A DNA stretch of 64,000 nt from Uloborus plumipes (taxonomy: Eukaryota; Arthropoda; Arachnida; Araneae; Uloboridae), in NCBI GenBank assembly GCA_038373865.1, contig JAXGGA010003415.1, forward strand, positions 1-64,000. The letters run 5' to 3'. Position numbers and translations under genes: made by a program. The notes below the pieces were generated by a model. The model saw only the letters and a program-made list of their open reading frames with translations. It ran no database searches and was not told where the DNA came from. Below, in pieces: positions 12,063 through 24,310 of this stretch (its first letter is position 1; each line of letters opens with the position of its first letter).

Positions 12063-12562
12063 CTGTACAACCTCTTTTTCTAAAACAGTACAATGCGGTG
12101 CGTCACCCTTAAAGAAATAAACAAAAAAAAAATTACGTAACTAACGGTTTTTGTGAAGAAAACTTCATAATGTTTGAACATTCTGTAATTCAGGCAAATC
12201 CGCCCAGAGAGTCTTGATAATTTTGGCGTTTTCTTTTTTGTTTTTTATTTCATTTTATTTTTAGTTAAAAAAATAAATTAATATAAAATAAAATCGTTCC
12301 TCAAAAACTGATAGAAACGTATTCTAATTAGCAATAGCGCAACAAAACAGTACACTGCTGTTTTTTAATTTATGTAATTTCCTGTCCTCCGACTAAGAAG
12401 GTATAAAAGACAGTTTATGCTCCTGTTTAGTAGGTGATGGTCACTTTACACGTTTAGTTTAAGGTGACTCAGACTGTAAAAGGATTTGTATTGATTAGTC
12501 CCTTACTTGATGAATTTTCTTCCCTTGTGCTCTGTTTTTGGTACCAGCACTTTATAGGGTAA
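12063..12562. other. No feature beyond the hAT target duplication
   Basis: AT-rich; the first eight bases are the right target duplication of the 6867-12062 element. Nothing else recognised. Confidence 0.5.
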
Positions 12563-13680
12563 CTAGCAGGAACCGCACGGCTTTGCCAGTGGTATAAATT
12601 AAACGTTCATTTGTAAAATAATTGATATAGCAGAAAAAATAATCTATTTTAGTTATAATTCAACTATAGTTCCTTCAAAGTATGATATAAAAATCTGGTA
12701 TGGACCCTACACTGCTTCCTTTTACGTGTACATTTCTTAGTAGATGCCTTAAGTGCTAAAATAGTGCTTGGAGTGAGCAAAATAACAATTCAAACATTTA
12801 CATCCCTAGTTTGCCACGAAACAATTCAAAAAAATGTTTTAAAGGATTAATCTCCTAAATATCACCGATTTTAACATCATTCAGTAGATTTTTCGCAAAA
12901 TATTGCCAATAACGCCAAATTGAACCTAAAGCAAAAAAAAAAAAAAAAACCCGCCAAATTTGTCGCCAACTTGGCAATATATTACACTTGGGGGCAAAAA
13001 GCTTGGCGATATATCGCCAAGTGGTCGCGCCAATTCATATCACTTATGTCTATATTGAAATCAGCATTGAATTGCCCCATAAAAGGTATAAAATACCCCA
13101 TTGGGTTTATTCGAATGCAACTCCAAGGGGAGGTGCGCAAAAAAGAGCCAAAAGAGAAAATAAGAACAATTTTGTTGCTTACAGAAACCAATAGAACTCT
13201 TACCAAAGTTTAAAAGAAGAAGAAAGTTTTCTTTCCTAACTTCAAAAACAAAATAATACATTTTCCGAAACGACATATACTTTAGAAAGAACGTTGCGAT
13301 ATCGCAATTTAGACGGTATTTTTGTAATTTACCGAGTTTCAATTCCTTAAAAACTGAGAAAATAAAAACAGACAGCTCTTCTACTGCTCTTAGAAACTTC
13401 TAATTTATATCATTTTTAGCAGAAAATTTTAAGCTTTCGAATGACACAAAACTTGAAAATAGGTATGAAATATTTTTTTGAATTTGTACGAAAAATGAGC
13501 TAAGAATTAGAATAGAAAAAGAACGAAATAAAATTTTAGAAAACACGCTTCGAGACACACACACCCATGCTACAAACTAATTTTGTGCCAAATTTTAAGA
13601 AAATCGATCAAACGGTTTTGGCGCTACGCGGATCACAGACAGACAGGCAGACCCACATTCAGCTTTATTATTAGTAGAGA
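12563..13680 (-). mobile_element. Non-autonomous Helitron, 1.1 kb (minus strand)
   Basis: On the minus strand it starts TCTCTACTAATAATAAAGC at 13680 and ends CTAG at 12563, with A before and T after, as expected for Helitrons. The sequence just before the 3' end is GC-rich with a short GGC-GCC hairpin. The 5' subterminal region has the common Helitron wording GTCTGTCTGTCTG. No helicase frame is present; frames at 12920-13342 on both strands overlap and look spurious. Around 12905-13035 the motif TGGCGA/TCGCCA recurs and forms a 20 bp perfect palindrome at 13003-13022. Confidence 0.75.
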
Positions 13681-14143
13681 TTATCATCCTATGTCTTAAA
13701 CTAATGATCGGAAGGATTGTTGTTGTTAGAAAAAAAAGGAAAAAAATATAAAGTTATTAAATATCAGAAAATACTACTCTCCAGTAACGCAAAAATCAGT
13801 AACATAGCAAAGTATCACAGGATAAAATTAAGTTAATTTTTAGTAATTGTATTATATGTGGTACTCTACACAGACAATTTACTTAATTTTGGCAACTTAA
13901 CCGAGCGTGTTTCCGATATTCATAGCACATGAGCTGTTTTAATGATTTCATAATTTAATTTTAGATAATTAATGAGCAAAAATTAACCATATAATTGCTA
14001 ATCACGTTATACGTTGGTTAAAGAAAGCTCGTTTTGTACCTAAAATGCGTGTCCGACTGCGATATTTCTACAATTGCAGGAAATACAAGTAGTACGGCAT
14101 CTTTACCAGGTACGGAGACTTTATCGTATTTTGCATGTATATA
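13681..14143. other. No feature seen
   Basis: AT-rich sequence between a Helitron and a Tc1 element; nothing recognised. Confidence 0.45.
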
Positions 14144-15353
14144 CATAGTCCAGTCACATTAATGTGACCACCTGTCAAAAGCCTGATAAACCACCTTTCG
14201 CAGAGCGGACTGCTGCGAGACGTGCAAGAAGAGATTTATTTAGGGCCCTGAAGGTGTTCACTGGTAGTTTGAGCCATGCCGACTCCAATGTTGTGGCCAG
14301 CTGGGTTGATTACGCGGATGAGGATCCATGGAGCGAATAACCTGCTCGAGATGGTCCTACATATTCTCGATTCTGTTTGAATCTGGAAAGTTTGCTGGCC
14401 AGGGAAGAAGGGTAAACTCATTCTGGTGCTCTTAGAACCACGCACGTACACTGGCAGCTGTACAGCATTGTCCTGCTGGTAGATGTTATCATCTGGAGGA
14501 AAAACAATGCGAATATAGGGACGGACATGGTCCGCACAGACAGATGAGTACTTGTATTAATTCATCGTGCCTTCCACAATGATGAGTGAGCCCAGAGAAT
14601 GCCAGGAAAACATTCCCCAGCCCATAATGCTCCCGTCTCCAGCTTGGACCGTTCCGGCAATGGTTGAGAGTGTTTAGTTCCAGAGGTTTCACGCCTTATA
14701 CGCCAACGTCCATCTGCCCGACGGAGCATAAAACGTGATTCACCAGTAAATGCTACCTGTTGTCACTCAATAAACGTCCAGCTGCGGTACTGGTGTGCAA
14801 ATTTCAGGGTTCGTCGTCGATGGACAGTAGTCAGCATAGCTGCATGAACTAATCTTGTGCTTTGGAGCCCAGACGCAGAAACGTTCACTAAATAGTAGTT
14901 TGGGGGATGATGTTGGTAGCCCCTTGGTTCATCTGGGAGGTCAGTTGTTCAACGGTAGAACGTCTATCAACCCGAACGCATCTCCGCAGCCGTCGTTCGA
15001 CTCTGTCATCTATGGCTCCTGGTGCACCACATTTTCCACGTCGCTGATTTTTGATAGTCCCATTTTGCCATGTACGGTACACTTTTACCACGTTGGCAAG
15101 CGAACAGCTCAAAAACTCAGCCATTTTGGAAATGCTTCCACCCTTGGCTCGATAGCCAATGATTATGCCATTTTAAACGTCGGATAAATCGCTCAGTTTT
15201 TGCATTGCGCCAATGATAGAAATGGTTTCCAAAGCCCTCACAAACCCTTTATGCATCCTCAAATGCATTCTGCTACCAAGTGCCCTTTGTGATTGGTAAT
15301 TTGACGTCGACGTCGAAAGTACGTGGTGATCACATTAATGTGACTGGACTGTG
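14144..15353 (-). mobile_element. Tc1-like DNA transposon, decayed
   Basis: Inverted ends CATAGTCCAGTCACATTAAT and its complement (ending at 15353) are each flanked by TA (14142-14143, 15354-15355). The length of 1.2 kb is normal for Tc1. The transposase lies on the minus strand but is split among frames. The copy is therefore inactive but still complete from end to end. Confidence 0.85.
14230..15190 (-). pseudogene. Tc1-like transposase pseudogene
   Basis: A transposase of this type binds the terminal repeats with an N-terminal paired-like HTH pair and cuts with a DDE domain. The HTH part is readable at 14888-15124 (78 residues, Arg/Lys-rich second half). A later frame at 14489-14692 covers the central catalytic-domain region; in the shifted frame it gives the familiar WGMFSWHSLG segment. 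The C-terminal third appears at 14236-14451 in another frame. At least two frameshifts and several stops separate the pieces. Start and stop are approximate. Confidence 0.7.
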
Positions 15354-18300
15354 TATCATACGCAGTGATATTTTTTTTGCATGTTTCAATTACTATCTTT
15401 TTAAACATGAAGCTATAATTTTTCTTGTTTTTATAGCTTATTTTATACAACATTGTTAAATAGTCACACATGTGCGTTGCCCAATACTGCATTTATTATT
15501 CGTATTTTAACTTTAAAGGATGTGTCCAAATAAACGGCTTCTATTTGTGTAAAATATTTGATAACATAATCCCGTTTCTTTAGGTTTCTGGATGATGAAA
15601 TGGTCTTATGTGAAACTCAGTGAACTTAAATAATAAATCATGCCCATAATGTTTTTGTGTTATTATCACTATGCCAGTGAAAATAAGCAATTTTTAATAT
15701 TTCATGCTATTTGAGAATATTTTTACCAGTAAAAGTTGTCTATGTAAATCTTGATCACGATTCAGTGAAATAAAAATAGGAGCTGTTAACAACTACCCGA
15801 AGAAAATAGGTGTCTAAACACGTTTATATTGAAAATAACATTAGATGCAAGTCCGGCGTATAAATAAATTATTGCATTAAAAGAATTGACAAATACAACT
15901 TGGGTTGACAGTAAAGACCATAAACCGAAATACTCTTGAGCATCAGATATTCTTTTTAAATGTATTCAAGACAAACATTATGTGCTCCAAAATCTAGTTT
16001 AGAGGAAACATCTGTTGTTGAAAATTACGTTTCCGAAGGGAAAAAAAATGCTTTACTGCCGCTATTGATGGATTACTACAGGGAATGCAGATTTTCTCAT
16101 TCTTAGCAGCTCTTTACTTATTTTTTCTGCAATTCAAAAGAAACAGTTTACAAAAATGACGTATGAAAAAGTACTGTCAGCATTAATATTGAAATAGAAA
16201 ATAATTTATTTTAGAGGTAGTAAGGAAAACTTTTTGAAATAGCGTGATTTTTACTTATAACATTTAAAGAGCATTAAGGTAGGATATTAAGGTAACTTTG
16301 TAGCCGTCCATGGGTTTATTTCTTACAACTTACTTTAAAACAAGAAGAGTGTCAGCTTAAACCGATAAGAAAATTATTTTCAAAATAGGGAATTAATTTT
16401 AAATGCATAGATTGCAAAACTGGTCAAAATAAGTCCAGTTGAGACGTTAACAGTTTAAACGGGACAGAAAGTTATTTCTTCTTCCTCTTTATCATTTCAG
16501 AAATATAATTGGAAGCGGATATGAAATGAGATATTGAAAGAATTACCTCGCGATATCTATGCGACCTTGACTTCCTAAAAATTTTCAACTTATTTTTCAA
16601 TTTACTCTTCTTTTTCAATTTGAAAAAGAGGAGTGCTTTCAGATCTGACCCACGTTTGTTGTAAAGGAATATCGGAGAAAGCGCATTTCCCAAAGAACCG
16701 CAAAATAAACAAAATAAATGACACAGCTACTTTAAACATCTATGAAACTAATTTTTCTTTAAAAAAATGAGCAAAAGTTTGTGTGAATTTTGTATGTGAA
16801 AAACGGTTTTAAGATTTGTTTACAGAAAAATGTTTTAAGCGGACAAAGAGGAATGCAAAATCCGGAATTTTTTTAACAATCTCATTACAGCGTTTTTCAG
16901 AGACCAGCAGAAAATGACGTCGGCAGTGAGATAGCGTACGAAACGGGCAACGTAAAAGCGAGATTCCACTGAATTTGAGATGTCTTGTCGTAACTTTCAA
17001 TACCATGTGTATTGCCACCGTGCGTCCTGGATGTATACTTATTGCAGAAATATTTAAAATGGGGTGTAGAACTAATACATTCATGTTTGAAGTGAAAAAA
17101 AAATGAAAAAATACACAATATGACTTTTTATGTGGACTACCGGTCAACTTACTTATTTTTAGGAAGAATTACATCCATTTACAACACCACACATTTCTCT
17201 TGTAGATTTGCAATTAAAACTCGAAGAGATATTCGAGCTCAAAGTCCAGTGCAGAAAATGAGGTACGAATGTATCACTCTTTCAGTGGAATGTCCGGTTG
17301 TCTTTTTACTGAAGTGGCTATACTAGAGTAAGTGACTATATTTCAGTTCAAACGGTACTATTGGCAGTAAATGTAAGATGTAGTAAGTCACAAAAAGGAA
17401 AAAAAGAAAATATAAGTTAACTACAATGCGAAAAATAATTTTTATCGCACTGAAAATGTGCCGGAATAAGCCGGAAATCCAGGTACTTTCCTTTTTACGC
17501 GGCGTAATCACGTAATCGTCACAATAGAGGACCGAAAAATTTTGGATTTTTAATTTATTGAACAGCCAATAGAAATTCATCATGAGATGTAAACATTTCT
17601 AGCCTTGGCGGCCGCCATTGCAGTACTGCATGAACGAAAGTGCATTTGGTAAATGTTCAAAAGAGAAGTGAGAAAATACCCATTACTTAATGACAAAAAA
17701 TCAAGTGAAAAAAACAAAATGGGGGCAACTAGCCAACTGCTCAAAATAAGCTTTCAGTTGAGGTTTTTAAAGTCCACTATCTCGTAATCTGTAATCATGT
17801 CAATAATTTCTGTCCTTTACGAGATTTTTTATTATTTCATTCAAACTCGGTGGGATTACGGGAATATAGTTATTTGGCGAGATCCGAAATAAATAATGGT
17901 GCTTCGGCTGCTTTACATTGTAATGGAACTTACAATTTATGACATGCTTTGCTGAGTTATTGATTGCTTAGCGAGATTGGAAATATATGTTTAACTCCGC
18001 TCGTCTATTTACTTATTTTAATTAAGCTTAAAAAAAAAATGTCCTTTGGCTGAATTATGGATCGCTTGGCGAGAATAAAACTAGCTAATGTTGTGTACTA
18101 AAGTTTTAGTGAAATGTTTCGTGTTTTGATATATACTTTCATTTTTAAAAATACCAATTTTTTTAAGATTAGCGATAAATAGTAGAGTGTGTAGGTTATT
18201 TTACGCATTAATGATTTTATTAATTTATTTAAATTAAATTTTTTAATTTATTTAAATTATGGCTTGCGTGTGTTATTTTTGACGGCGTATTAATAAAATA

Positions 18301-19257
18301 TTTGAATACTTCATGGCTTTGAGGGTCTAATATATTTGGCAAAGTAAGTAGGCACTGATATTTTTTTTCTTTAGGTACAATAACATCCACAATTTAAAAA
18401 ACTCGATACGACCACGAAAACATAGCATTGATATAAATTCATTTAGCAAAATATATAGTATAATTGTGTTCATTCAAAAAGATTAGCATCAAAGTCATTG
18501 CAAAATGTCTATTAAAATGTAAAAACTCAAAACAACAAATAATATATTCAACCATCAAATTAAATTTCATGTTATCATGCTGCATTTTCTGTATTTTTCG
18601 CCGAAACATCTACTCAACGCTGAAGCTTTTTTTTTTTTTTTTGTCCACTTTAATGCTTGTTATGTCTTCTTCAACAGCAAAAAAAAAAGCTATTTTTTTC
18701 TTGAAATAAAAAAAAACACTTTTAAGATTTAAACAATAGAAAATAATTGCAATGCTTAGCGAAATTCACAAAAAATACTGAACGGGAATTTTACTGCCCG
18801 TTTGGTTTGGTTCCATTGTAAATATATCCGTTTAAAGTGAAAATAAAAAATCGCCAAGCAAATAAAACAGGACTTGGCTCATAAAAAGCTTTATCATGAT
18901 AGGTAATTCCATGCCAACTAAATTAAATCACTATTAAAGCTCCGTTATTTGTTGCCAATCTTTCAATCTTTCATCCAATCATATTATTTCGAATAATGCT
19001 TCATAATGAGGTATTTATCCCATTTTTTATCTAAATATCAAATATCCAATGAGAATGTACAGATTATTCTGCTCAGATCGCGCTTTTGTTTTCGATGCAA
19101 CATATTCTGGCCAAGTGGAGCACGAGTCCGACCGAAACGCAACCGAAAATGAAAAAGAGCCATTTTACGTTCCTACCTTATTTTTCAGCTTTACGTCAAT
19201 GTGGAGCAGAGCCATTACTACATAAAACACTATAGGACTTCAAGAAATTGGAATTAA
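15354..19257. other. Nearly 4 kb without an identifiable gene
   Basis: Only short AT-driven frames (for example 16472-16693, 16809-17147, 17323-17583) with no domain. A small AT palindrome lies near 18225-18260 and a short CG-rich patch near 17605. No inverted-repeat element found. Confidence 0.45.
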
Positions 19258-19765
19258 CCCATTAATGCCTGATTTTTTTTTCAAAAGATGTTTTGTATAC
19301 TGGTTGCAAACAGTGTTTAATGGACAGGAAAAATGATTAAAAAAATATTGTGTAAAAAATAACGTTTTTATTAAAGAAAGAAAAATCGTCCCTTAAAAAT
19401 TACGATTGACCCCAGAGGGTACATACTTGTTTCACTAAAATGTTTTTCTACCTACGATATAATATTTAAAAATACATTTTATAGGAGGAAATAAAATCAG
19501 CAATTAACATGAACTGGAAAGCTGGGAATAGCTTTGAAAACTTAGTTTTTCTTGAGATTGTGAACGATGTAATTTTTGATAAAGATCATATTAAAACTGC
19601 TACAGAACACACTTTACAATGGTTATGTACTGAAATCTGTTAATAACGAATTGAAACAATACCAATGTACTAATTGAACACTATTATTTGGTTGAAATGT
19701 TCATTTTGGGGAAATTCAGACCCTTTTTTGGACCGTCCTTAAAAGGGACGCTAGGCATTAATGGG
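19258..19765. mobile_element. piggyBac-type MITE with TTAA duplication
   Basis: TTAA occurs at 19254-19257 and 19766-19769, directly outside inverted ends CCCATTAATGCC and GGCATTAATGGG. TTAA targets and CCC starts are diagnostic of piggyBac. The 508 bp interior has no transposase frame. Confidence 0.85.
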
Positions 19766-21606
19766 TTAAAGTGCTAGAAATGCAAAAAATGACACACTAG
19801 CAGATCCACCCGTGCTCATTTTGCTAGGTATAATTAAGAACTTTGTAAATGCTATGAACAAACATAGTTCCAAAATCAAGTTTTTTGAAGAAAATGAGCA
19901 TGGTTAGCAGTGGTAGAGTTGTATTTGGAATTAGGTGAGATATATATTGATATATGTTAATTTTCATATTGCTATCATCAATTCTAAAGCTCAGTTATAA
20001 GCCCAACTTCAAATCTCTATTCTTGAGAAACTTGTTTTTTTATCATGTGGTAATTTCAAGAGTAAATATATGGAAACGATTTAATATTTTGAATAGTTTT
20101 TCTTCTTAGCTGAGTTAATGGGCGACGAAATGAAGAGACGAAGTGCAAGCACATTCTTTCAGAAATTATGAGTTGCAGAAATTATGAGTTGTGAATACAA
20201 TAAAATATTTTTTCTTTCCCAGTAGAGTGTTGCTAATTTCAAATTTTCAGCTCAAAAGGTAAAACTGGACTAAAATAAGTACTACCGCAGTGTCAAATAA
20301 TAATAATAATAATAATAATAAGTCAAGTTTTGGTTGATTCCGAGATGATAGTTCATGCTCGAGAAAAAAACTAAAGGAGTGTAAAATATTTTGGAGATAT
20401 ATTACAAGCGGGTTGAAAATAAGAAAATTAAGAAAAAAAAACTATATGAGGTTTTTGTTCGATGTAAAGACAGAAATGCTAAATTTTTGAATACTTGTTT
20501 CCCCATCTCTTTTTCGGTGCACCATATTATGCAGTATGATGTTTGAAACACAGAGCAGCCTTACACATAAGAACACCATATCACATACCTGTCTGAACTC
20601 AAACTGCATTCCAGTTGCTACGAAATTCCTGTATCTTTACATAAAATTGCATAGAAAACTGTTTACTTTGCGATTTTCCTTACATAAAAGCTACATATCA
20701 TTGTTACCAAATGCAGCAAATATTTTCTTAGACTAATTATTTTTACCCCCTACTACTATATGCCTTCGTTTATCTGTTTCTTGTATAGTCTTTTTCAAGA
20801 TCAATTTTGGCGCTATGACAACTATATGTGACATTTTCTCGAGTTTAATTGTAACCGATACCTACCTGCCTTGTAGTGTTTCCTGCAATTATTTGATTCT
20901 CTTAAAAATGGCTCTGTCTGAGCTGAAAAACTTAATTTATACTATAGCAGTTTCAGGTTCTAGCAGAAGAATTCATTTTATCTGTTGATATTATTCAGCT
21001 TAATTTAATAGTTGCTGTGAGATCTACAGAATCGCACGAAAACCCGAAAATATATAACTTTAACGAATATTACAGAGACTCTAGCTTTGGCAAAAAGAAA
21101 TCGACATTCATCTAAGAAAGTAAAGATAACTAAAGAACAGGCCCGTCATTTCAAGTTTTTCCAGGAGCGGAAAAAATGTGAAATACAATGCAATTTCATC
21201 GGAAAACTACCACCTTCCAAATGAAGGGCCTGCTATGGAACGATTATGAGTCAAAAAATGTAACAAAACAAGAAATTATCACTTAAGGAAGTAAACTAGC
21301 TAAGAAAACGAGGTTTAACTTTAATGAGAAAGGTATAACATGGCTCTGATGTTTAGAGTATGATAATTCGTTTTGCTTCATCTATTGGGGACCTTTTGCA
21401 GAGTGGTCAGAAATGGGTATAGTGTGTTGTTTCTAAGAAATAGTCAAACGTGAGATGAGTTAAGCGAAATTTAATTTGCGTTTGCTTGAATAAGTAAAGT
21501 CCTCTCTCAGATTAAGAAAACTAAACTGACGTGCTATTTTTTTATGCTAATTTTCTTTAATTGTCTCCCTTGGCACAAGAGCTGGAAGTATTTTAAGTTA
21601 TTATAT
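19766..21606. other. No gene; (AAT)n microsatellite
   Basis: Contains an (AAT)n tract at about 20298-20321. The 66-codon frame at 20536-20736 has no recognisable features. An 18 bp sequence at 21572-21589 is repeated beyond the LTR at 22231-22248. Confidence 0.5.
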
Positions 21607-22222
21607 TGTTACAAATCTTGTAAATAGTTGTTGTTTTTCCTGCCTTGCATCATTTTCATTAGTTTTGGTTTTATCTGACGTCATGTTGCAAAAGTATCTG
21701 AAGATATCACTTTTATCACTTGTATACCGGCCCTGTAACGTTTTGTAGTTTTTACACTTGCCCTGCATTTAATAAGCGTGAAGACATTTTTCGCTCGGAG
21801 TGTTTTCTTTTTCTTTTTATTGCTAGAACTTTCTCAATGGATTATTTCAAGTTATGAATGATTTGGAATACTCCGGATTTTGCTGGAACATTATCGAAAC
21901 TACGTTTCGAGTATAAATAGCTGGCCTTGAACACAGTCAGTCAGTTGTTTTCAGATTTGATTCTGGTGACTCGTTTTATTCGCTATTCGCTTGGGCGATG
22001 TTTTGCTTTTGTAATTTCTTAATTACTGTTCACGTTAGATACGTGGTGCTGAGTTACTGTTAAGAGTACAGTGTACTGTTTGCTACCTAATTGCTGGATG
22101 TTTGGCAATTGTTTCCTGCTCATACTGTAAATAGTGTAAATACTTGTAAATAAATTTATAGTTACTTCCTCAAGATTGGAATGCTCATTTAAGAAAGTTG
22201 AAGGTGCTACGGACTCGTTACA
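21607..22222 (+). mobile_element. Solo LTR, probably Gypsy type
   Basis: The block starts TGTTACA and ends CGTTACA (TG...CA), 616 bp, flanked by ATAT at 21603-21606 and 22223-22226, a 4 bp duplication as in Gypsy elements. Inside is a clean retroelement promoter: TATAAATA at 21912-21919, an AGTCAGTCAGTT initiator-like run about 20 bp further on, and an AATAAA signal at 22149-22154. No second LTR or internal gag-pol follows, so LTR-LTR recombination has probably removed the body. Confidence 0.75.
21912..21946 (+). promoter_or_regulatory. LTR core promoter (TATA plus initiator)
   Basis: TATAAATA followed at ordinary spacing by TCAGTCAGTT, an arthropod initiator (TCAGT). This would be the U3/R boundary of the solo LTR and could still drive a transcript rightward. 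Confidence 0.6.
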
Positions 22223-22485
22223 ATATGTAAGGCACATGAGCTGGAAGTTTCACTGATAAAACTTAACTCAGACTATGTTAACTTGTTTTAAGTTTTTGTT
22301 CACTAATCAAAATTACTGTAATTATATTCAAGTTTAGAAGTTACCTATTTCCTATGTTATAACGTTGTGCGGAATAAAATAAACAGAAACAGGGCACTAA
22401 TGGTTTTAAAAACAGTTCACTTTGTGCGCAAATGAGTAAAAACCAAAAAGCAATGTCTAAATTTCACAAATAGGTCAAATTAAAA

Positions 22486-22529
22486 TTGGCAAACATGTTT
22501 CAAAGGCATAAAGCCTCCTTCTTCAGTGC
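22486..22529 (-). ncRNA. Candidate hammerhead core (left arm)
   Basis: The minus strand carries CTGAAGA (22526-22520), stem II GGAGGC / GCCTTT and GAAAC (22501-22497). Relative to the right arm, one stem II pair changes from A-U to G-C on both strands, which preserves pairing. Stem I is weaker here (GCA/TGC only), so this copy is probably less able to cleave. Confidence 0.4.
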
Positions 22530-22560
22530 TTTTTCCCATTCAGTGTGTCCCATTTCTTGC

Positions 22561-22607
22561 TTGGCACTGAAGAAGGAGACTTTATGTCTTTGAAACATGT
22601 TTGCCAA
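22561..22607 (+). ncRNA. Candidate hammerhead ribozyme (right arm)
   Basis: Order of parts: stem I strand TTGGCA (22561-22566); core CTGAAGA (22567-22573); stem II GGAGAC / GTCTTT with loop TTTAT (22575-22591); core GAAA (22592-22595); a minimal stem III (AC-AT-GT); then stem I partner TGCCAA (22602-22607). All invariant core bases (CUGANGA, GAAA) are present, and cleavage would fall after 22601 (GUU). Stem III is very short, as in Penelope-like hammerheads that act as dimers. Activity is inferred. Confidence 0.55.
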
Positions 22608-22669
22608 TTTTAATTTGACTTATATGTGCTTTTGGACGTTGCTTTTTGGTTTTTACTCACTAATGGTTT

Positions 22670-23313
22670 AGTTTGAATTATACTAATAATCTTGTTTTAT
22701 CTCCGATTTTTACACCTTAAAGTTTCAATAAATCAAGATAGTACGTCTCTAAAAGTATGTAAATATTTAAATACTTCAAATTTTAAGTTTATTTAACAAC
22801 AATACAGCAATTGTAGCTTAGAAACATTCTTAAATTTAGTTCGTTTTTTACTACCACAATATGCTTCCGCAGGTGTAACAACCAGCCCCTTGTACATAGG
22901 GTTCAACTATACACCAGCTATTTTCCTAATTTAATTTGTTCATGTCTTTATTGGTAGATAATACCAATATAACTAGTACCTAATATATTTTTGAAATTAA
23001 AACCCAAATAAATGCTTTATCACATAAACCTATATAAACTTAAAATTATTTTTAAATGTCGCAACCAACTTAATTCTGCCATCCCACCCCTTTTTTTTTA
23101 ATTTTGAAAAAATTCAAATTTGCGAATCTATAATGCTTACTACATTATCCCAAATAATTTTAAGCTATGGGAAATGAATGGTTCTTATAATTTATAATCA
23201 AATCTATTAACACATAACAGTTTCGCAATTTGCCAATCATAGTAATGCAAATTCCCAAACAAGCAGTCATTCATAATGCGTAAAAGACGTGAATTCAAAT
23301 CGTTAGCATGATA
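22670..23313. other. No feature seen
   Basis: AT-rich spacer with no repeat or frame that I can support. Confidence 0.45.
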
Positions 23314-24039
23314 GGGGAAGACCGCTTATATTGGACCACTGCTTAAATTGGACCTCGGGCCTAAAATCTAGTACAGAGATCTATGATACACTTTAACGGT
23401 AGAAATATAAAGTTTTAGGAATAAAATCAATGTGTATGAAGTTTCACCAGTCTGCGAACTGCGTAGCGTGAGTTACGGCATGATTTATGTTGAAAACGTG
23501 TAAAATCTTATTTTGCGGACTTGTACTTAGTAAGATAGTACTAAAACTTGTAAGCTGAGATAAACTGCTGTTATAGCATTATAATCTGTGTTTAATAAGG
23601 ATTACATCTATGTATTTACATGCGTGATTGTGATATTTTTTGACAGAGAAATAAGCTGAAGAATAAAAAATGGCATGTTTTCCTTTATTGGACCGAAAAA
23701 ATTTTCCTATATTGGACCAGTGGTCCAATTTAAGAATATGATTTTAAGCAAGACTTTTTGTTAAGTTTAACATAAAGTAAGTGACTCATCTGATATAATA
23801 GCGTAGTTTAGATTATTTTAAGCATACTTTAACACCTATTCACGATATTCATTTTTTATCAAGCACATTTTCGAGTAGCAGCTAATTTTAAAAATGAATG
23901 TTTTTTTCTCTTTTTCCATTAGACTGCAGTTTCAGGTTGTTAAACATAGCTATTAGTTTAAGTAAAATTTATGCTGGTTTACCGAAAAAGAAAATATGAA
24001 ATTCTTCGATTTGTTCAAAAAGATTTTTAAAAGAAACAG

Positions 24040-24294
24040 TTAAAGGGTCAGGGGGAAAAACCACGGTAGTCCACTTTTTGTTGACTTTAAACTGATGCTA
24101 CCACCTGTTAGAAAAAAAAAAGTGTAATTTCGTTTAGTATATGCAATATTCGTGAAAAAACACTGTAGTCCATGTATTATTGTCATTTTAGAACAAGTAT
24201 ACTGGGGAAGTTTATGAGTTCGTAAAGTTTAAATTTCGTTTTTCTCAAAATCAATCAAATGGGACTACCGTGGTTTTTCCCCCTGACCCTTCAA
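24040..24294. mobile_element. MITE (AAGGGTCAGGGGG ends) nested in the pogo element
   Basis: Inverted ends TTAAAGGGTCAGGGGG and CCCCCTGACCCTTCAA, arms about 35 bp, total 255 bp. It sits just upstream of the pogo catalytic segment and so interrupts the transposase. A relative with matching ends but a different inner sequence lies at 34168-34417. Confidence 0.75.
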
Positions 24295-24310
24295 TTTATA
24301 TGCTACTAAA

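Larger units (their letters stand above)
22407..22657. mobile_element. Palindromic element, Penelope-like terminal remnant
   Basis: Arms 22434-22530 and 22563-22657 are inverted copies. The 12-mer CACTAATGGTTT lies on both sides (22395-22406 and 22658-22669) and looks like a target duplication. Each arm carries, on opposite strands, the string CTGAAGAAGGAG followed by GAAAC, the hammerhead layout known from the terminal repeats of Penelope-like elements. No reverse transcriptase is present. The Penelope link is an inference from the ribozyme-like core. Confidence 0.55.

Noticed and set aside
14855..15187. 110-codon plus-strand frame
   Set aside because: It is the shadow of the Tc1 transposase HTH region on the minus strand.
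16809..17147. 112-codon minus frame as a gene
   Set aside because: It overlaps another minus frame in a different phase, has no domain, and stop-free length is only modest for a stretch with average base content.
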